Source: Paragordius varius
Taxonomy: Eukaryota; Nematomorpha
Reading direction: 5' to 3'
NCBI GenBank assembly: GCA_964247055.1
Contig: OZ176053.1
Span: forward strand, 14,012,001-14,076,000
DNA: 64,000 nucleotides
The position numbers were made by a program, and so were the translations under genes. Position 1 is the first letter of the stretch. Each line of letters opens with the position of its first letter. The notes beneath the pieces were generated by a model. That model worked only from the letters and a program-made list of their open reading frames with translations, made no database searches and was not told where the DNA came from. Positions 63,813 through 64,000 of the stretch are shown one piece after another.

Positions 63813-64000
63813 CAGATTTGGATTTTAGGTAGCCATTTTTATTTTTAATATCGTATAAAATAAATTTTTTAAATATTTAAAAAATTCATAAAAATTACAT
63901 TTAAAGTCCGATCTCGAAAATATTTGGGGTGATGATGGAACTACCATAGGGCTACCCAAAAAAAATTATGGCGACATCACCTGATCAAATCTGGATTTTA
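63813..64000. repeat. Array running off the right end
   Basis: A GATCAGATTTGG unit with AATATCG and AAAGTCCG, then the start of an AAATCTGG unit. AAAGTCCG otherwise belongs to the 41-50 kb families, so this short stretch joins variants from different parts of the window. The array plainly continues beyond the window. Confidence 0.85.

Larger units (their letters stand above)
1..64000. repeat. Satellite DNA array, ~172-bp monomer, fills the whole window
   Basis: Every line of the window belongs to one tandem repeat. Taking the phase that begins ACATCACC, the first starts are 1, 173, 344 and 516, giving units of 172, 171 and 172 bp. Elsewhere units run from about 165 to 174 bp, mostly from a 7- or 8-base A run and small deletions. 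That makes roughly 370 head-to-tail copies. The array continues past both window ends. I saw no unique sequence, mobile element or inverted copy. Monomers differ by a limited set of recurring variants, so copies fall into families and form higher-order repeats. The array carries no gene: in the consensus the longest stop-free stretch is about 130 nt on the plus strand and 160 nt on the minus strand. A eukaryotic centromeric or pericentromeric location is inference. Confidence 0.98.

Noticed and set aside
1-64000. Protein-coding genes
   Set aside because: Stops occur many times per monomer in all frames and the 172-bp period shifts frame at each copy. By hand the longest stop-free stretch in the consensus is about 160 nt, and any longer reading in a variant is repeat-derived.
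1-64000. CRISPR array
   Set aside because: The repeats are regular, but there are no unique spacers: the full 172 bp repeats, and no cas-like genes are present.
1-64000. Alpha satellite or another named satellite
   Set aside because: Only the length (about 171-172 bp) is similar. The sequence is 75% A+T and shows none of the alpha-satellite sequence I know, and I do not recognise it as any other family.
1-64000. Replication-origin (ARS-like) matches in the T-rich tracts
   Set aside because: Near matches such as TTTTTATTTTTA are expected by chance in 75% A+T DNA and miss required positions.
1-64000. Transposable element or virus-derived insertion, tRNA or rRNA gene
   Set aside because: No stretch departs from the monomer by more than small indels, so there is no room for any inserted element or RNA gene. 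A polymerase III A or B box was also not seen.

Overview
The whole 64 kb window is one uninterrupted array of a tandem satellite repeat. The monomer is about 172 bp, about 25% G+C (43 of 172 bases in the consensus-like unit at 854-1025), and every copy I read lies head to tail in the same orientation, giving roughly 370 copies. I found no gene, no RNA gene, no transposon insertion, no unique spacer and no inverted monomer. Such an array points to eukaryotic heterochromatin, probably centromeric or pericentromeric. I do not recognise the monomer and do not assign a species; the size resembles primate alpha satellite only by coincidence of length.

Each monomer has the same layout: a G+C-richer part carrying GGTGATG, GGCTACC, CATCACC and GGTAGCC, which form two interleaved 7-bp inverted repeats, and an A+T-rich part with a perfect 24-bp palindrome and a TATAAAAT box. 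The length (172 = 3 x 57 + 1) rotates the reading frame at every copy, and stops close all frames quickly, so the array is not coding.

Above the monomer there is a mosaic of higher-order and segmental duplications, traceable by shared diagnostic variants. (1) 1-33 kb: an eight-monomer module of about 1.37 kb, marked by AAATAATT, AATTCGG with GTCTAAAA, and AATTGGG, occurs seven times, starting at 2398, 9430, 11826, 15083 (cut short), 17999, 22961 and 29491. It sits inside larger copies: a 2,916-bp tandem duplication (13200-16115 and 16116-19031) and a 3.7-4.15 kb block present three times (17999, 22961, 29491). (2) About 5.2-8.7 kb and 32.6-36.1 kb are near-identical copies 27,463 bp apart. 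(3) 41.3-45.5 kb is a 2,066-bp (12-monomer) tandem pair. (4) 47.9-49.8 kb is a 1,032-bp (6-monomer) pair. (5) 50-60 kb holds seven copies of a TTTTTGTTTTT monomer, arranged as 1,036-bp pairs inside a 2,758-bp (16-monomer) tandem pair at 54.6-60.15 kb. (6) 60-63.4 kb is a 1,727-bp (10-monomer) tandem pair. The last 0.7 kb returns to variants otherwise seen 35.8 kb upstream.

The right half (from 42.2 kb) has gained a CCCCAAA/TTTGGGG hairpin in about 23 monomers. The pattern fits repeated unequal exchange or replication-based amplification of nested multi-monomer segments. All coordinates and offsets were derived by hand from landmark variants; block edges are good to within about one informative difference (tens of bases), and identity percentages were not computed.
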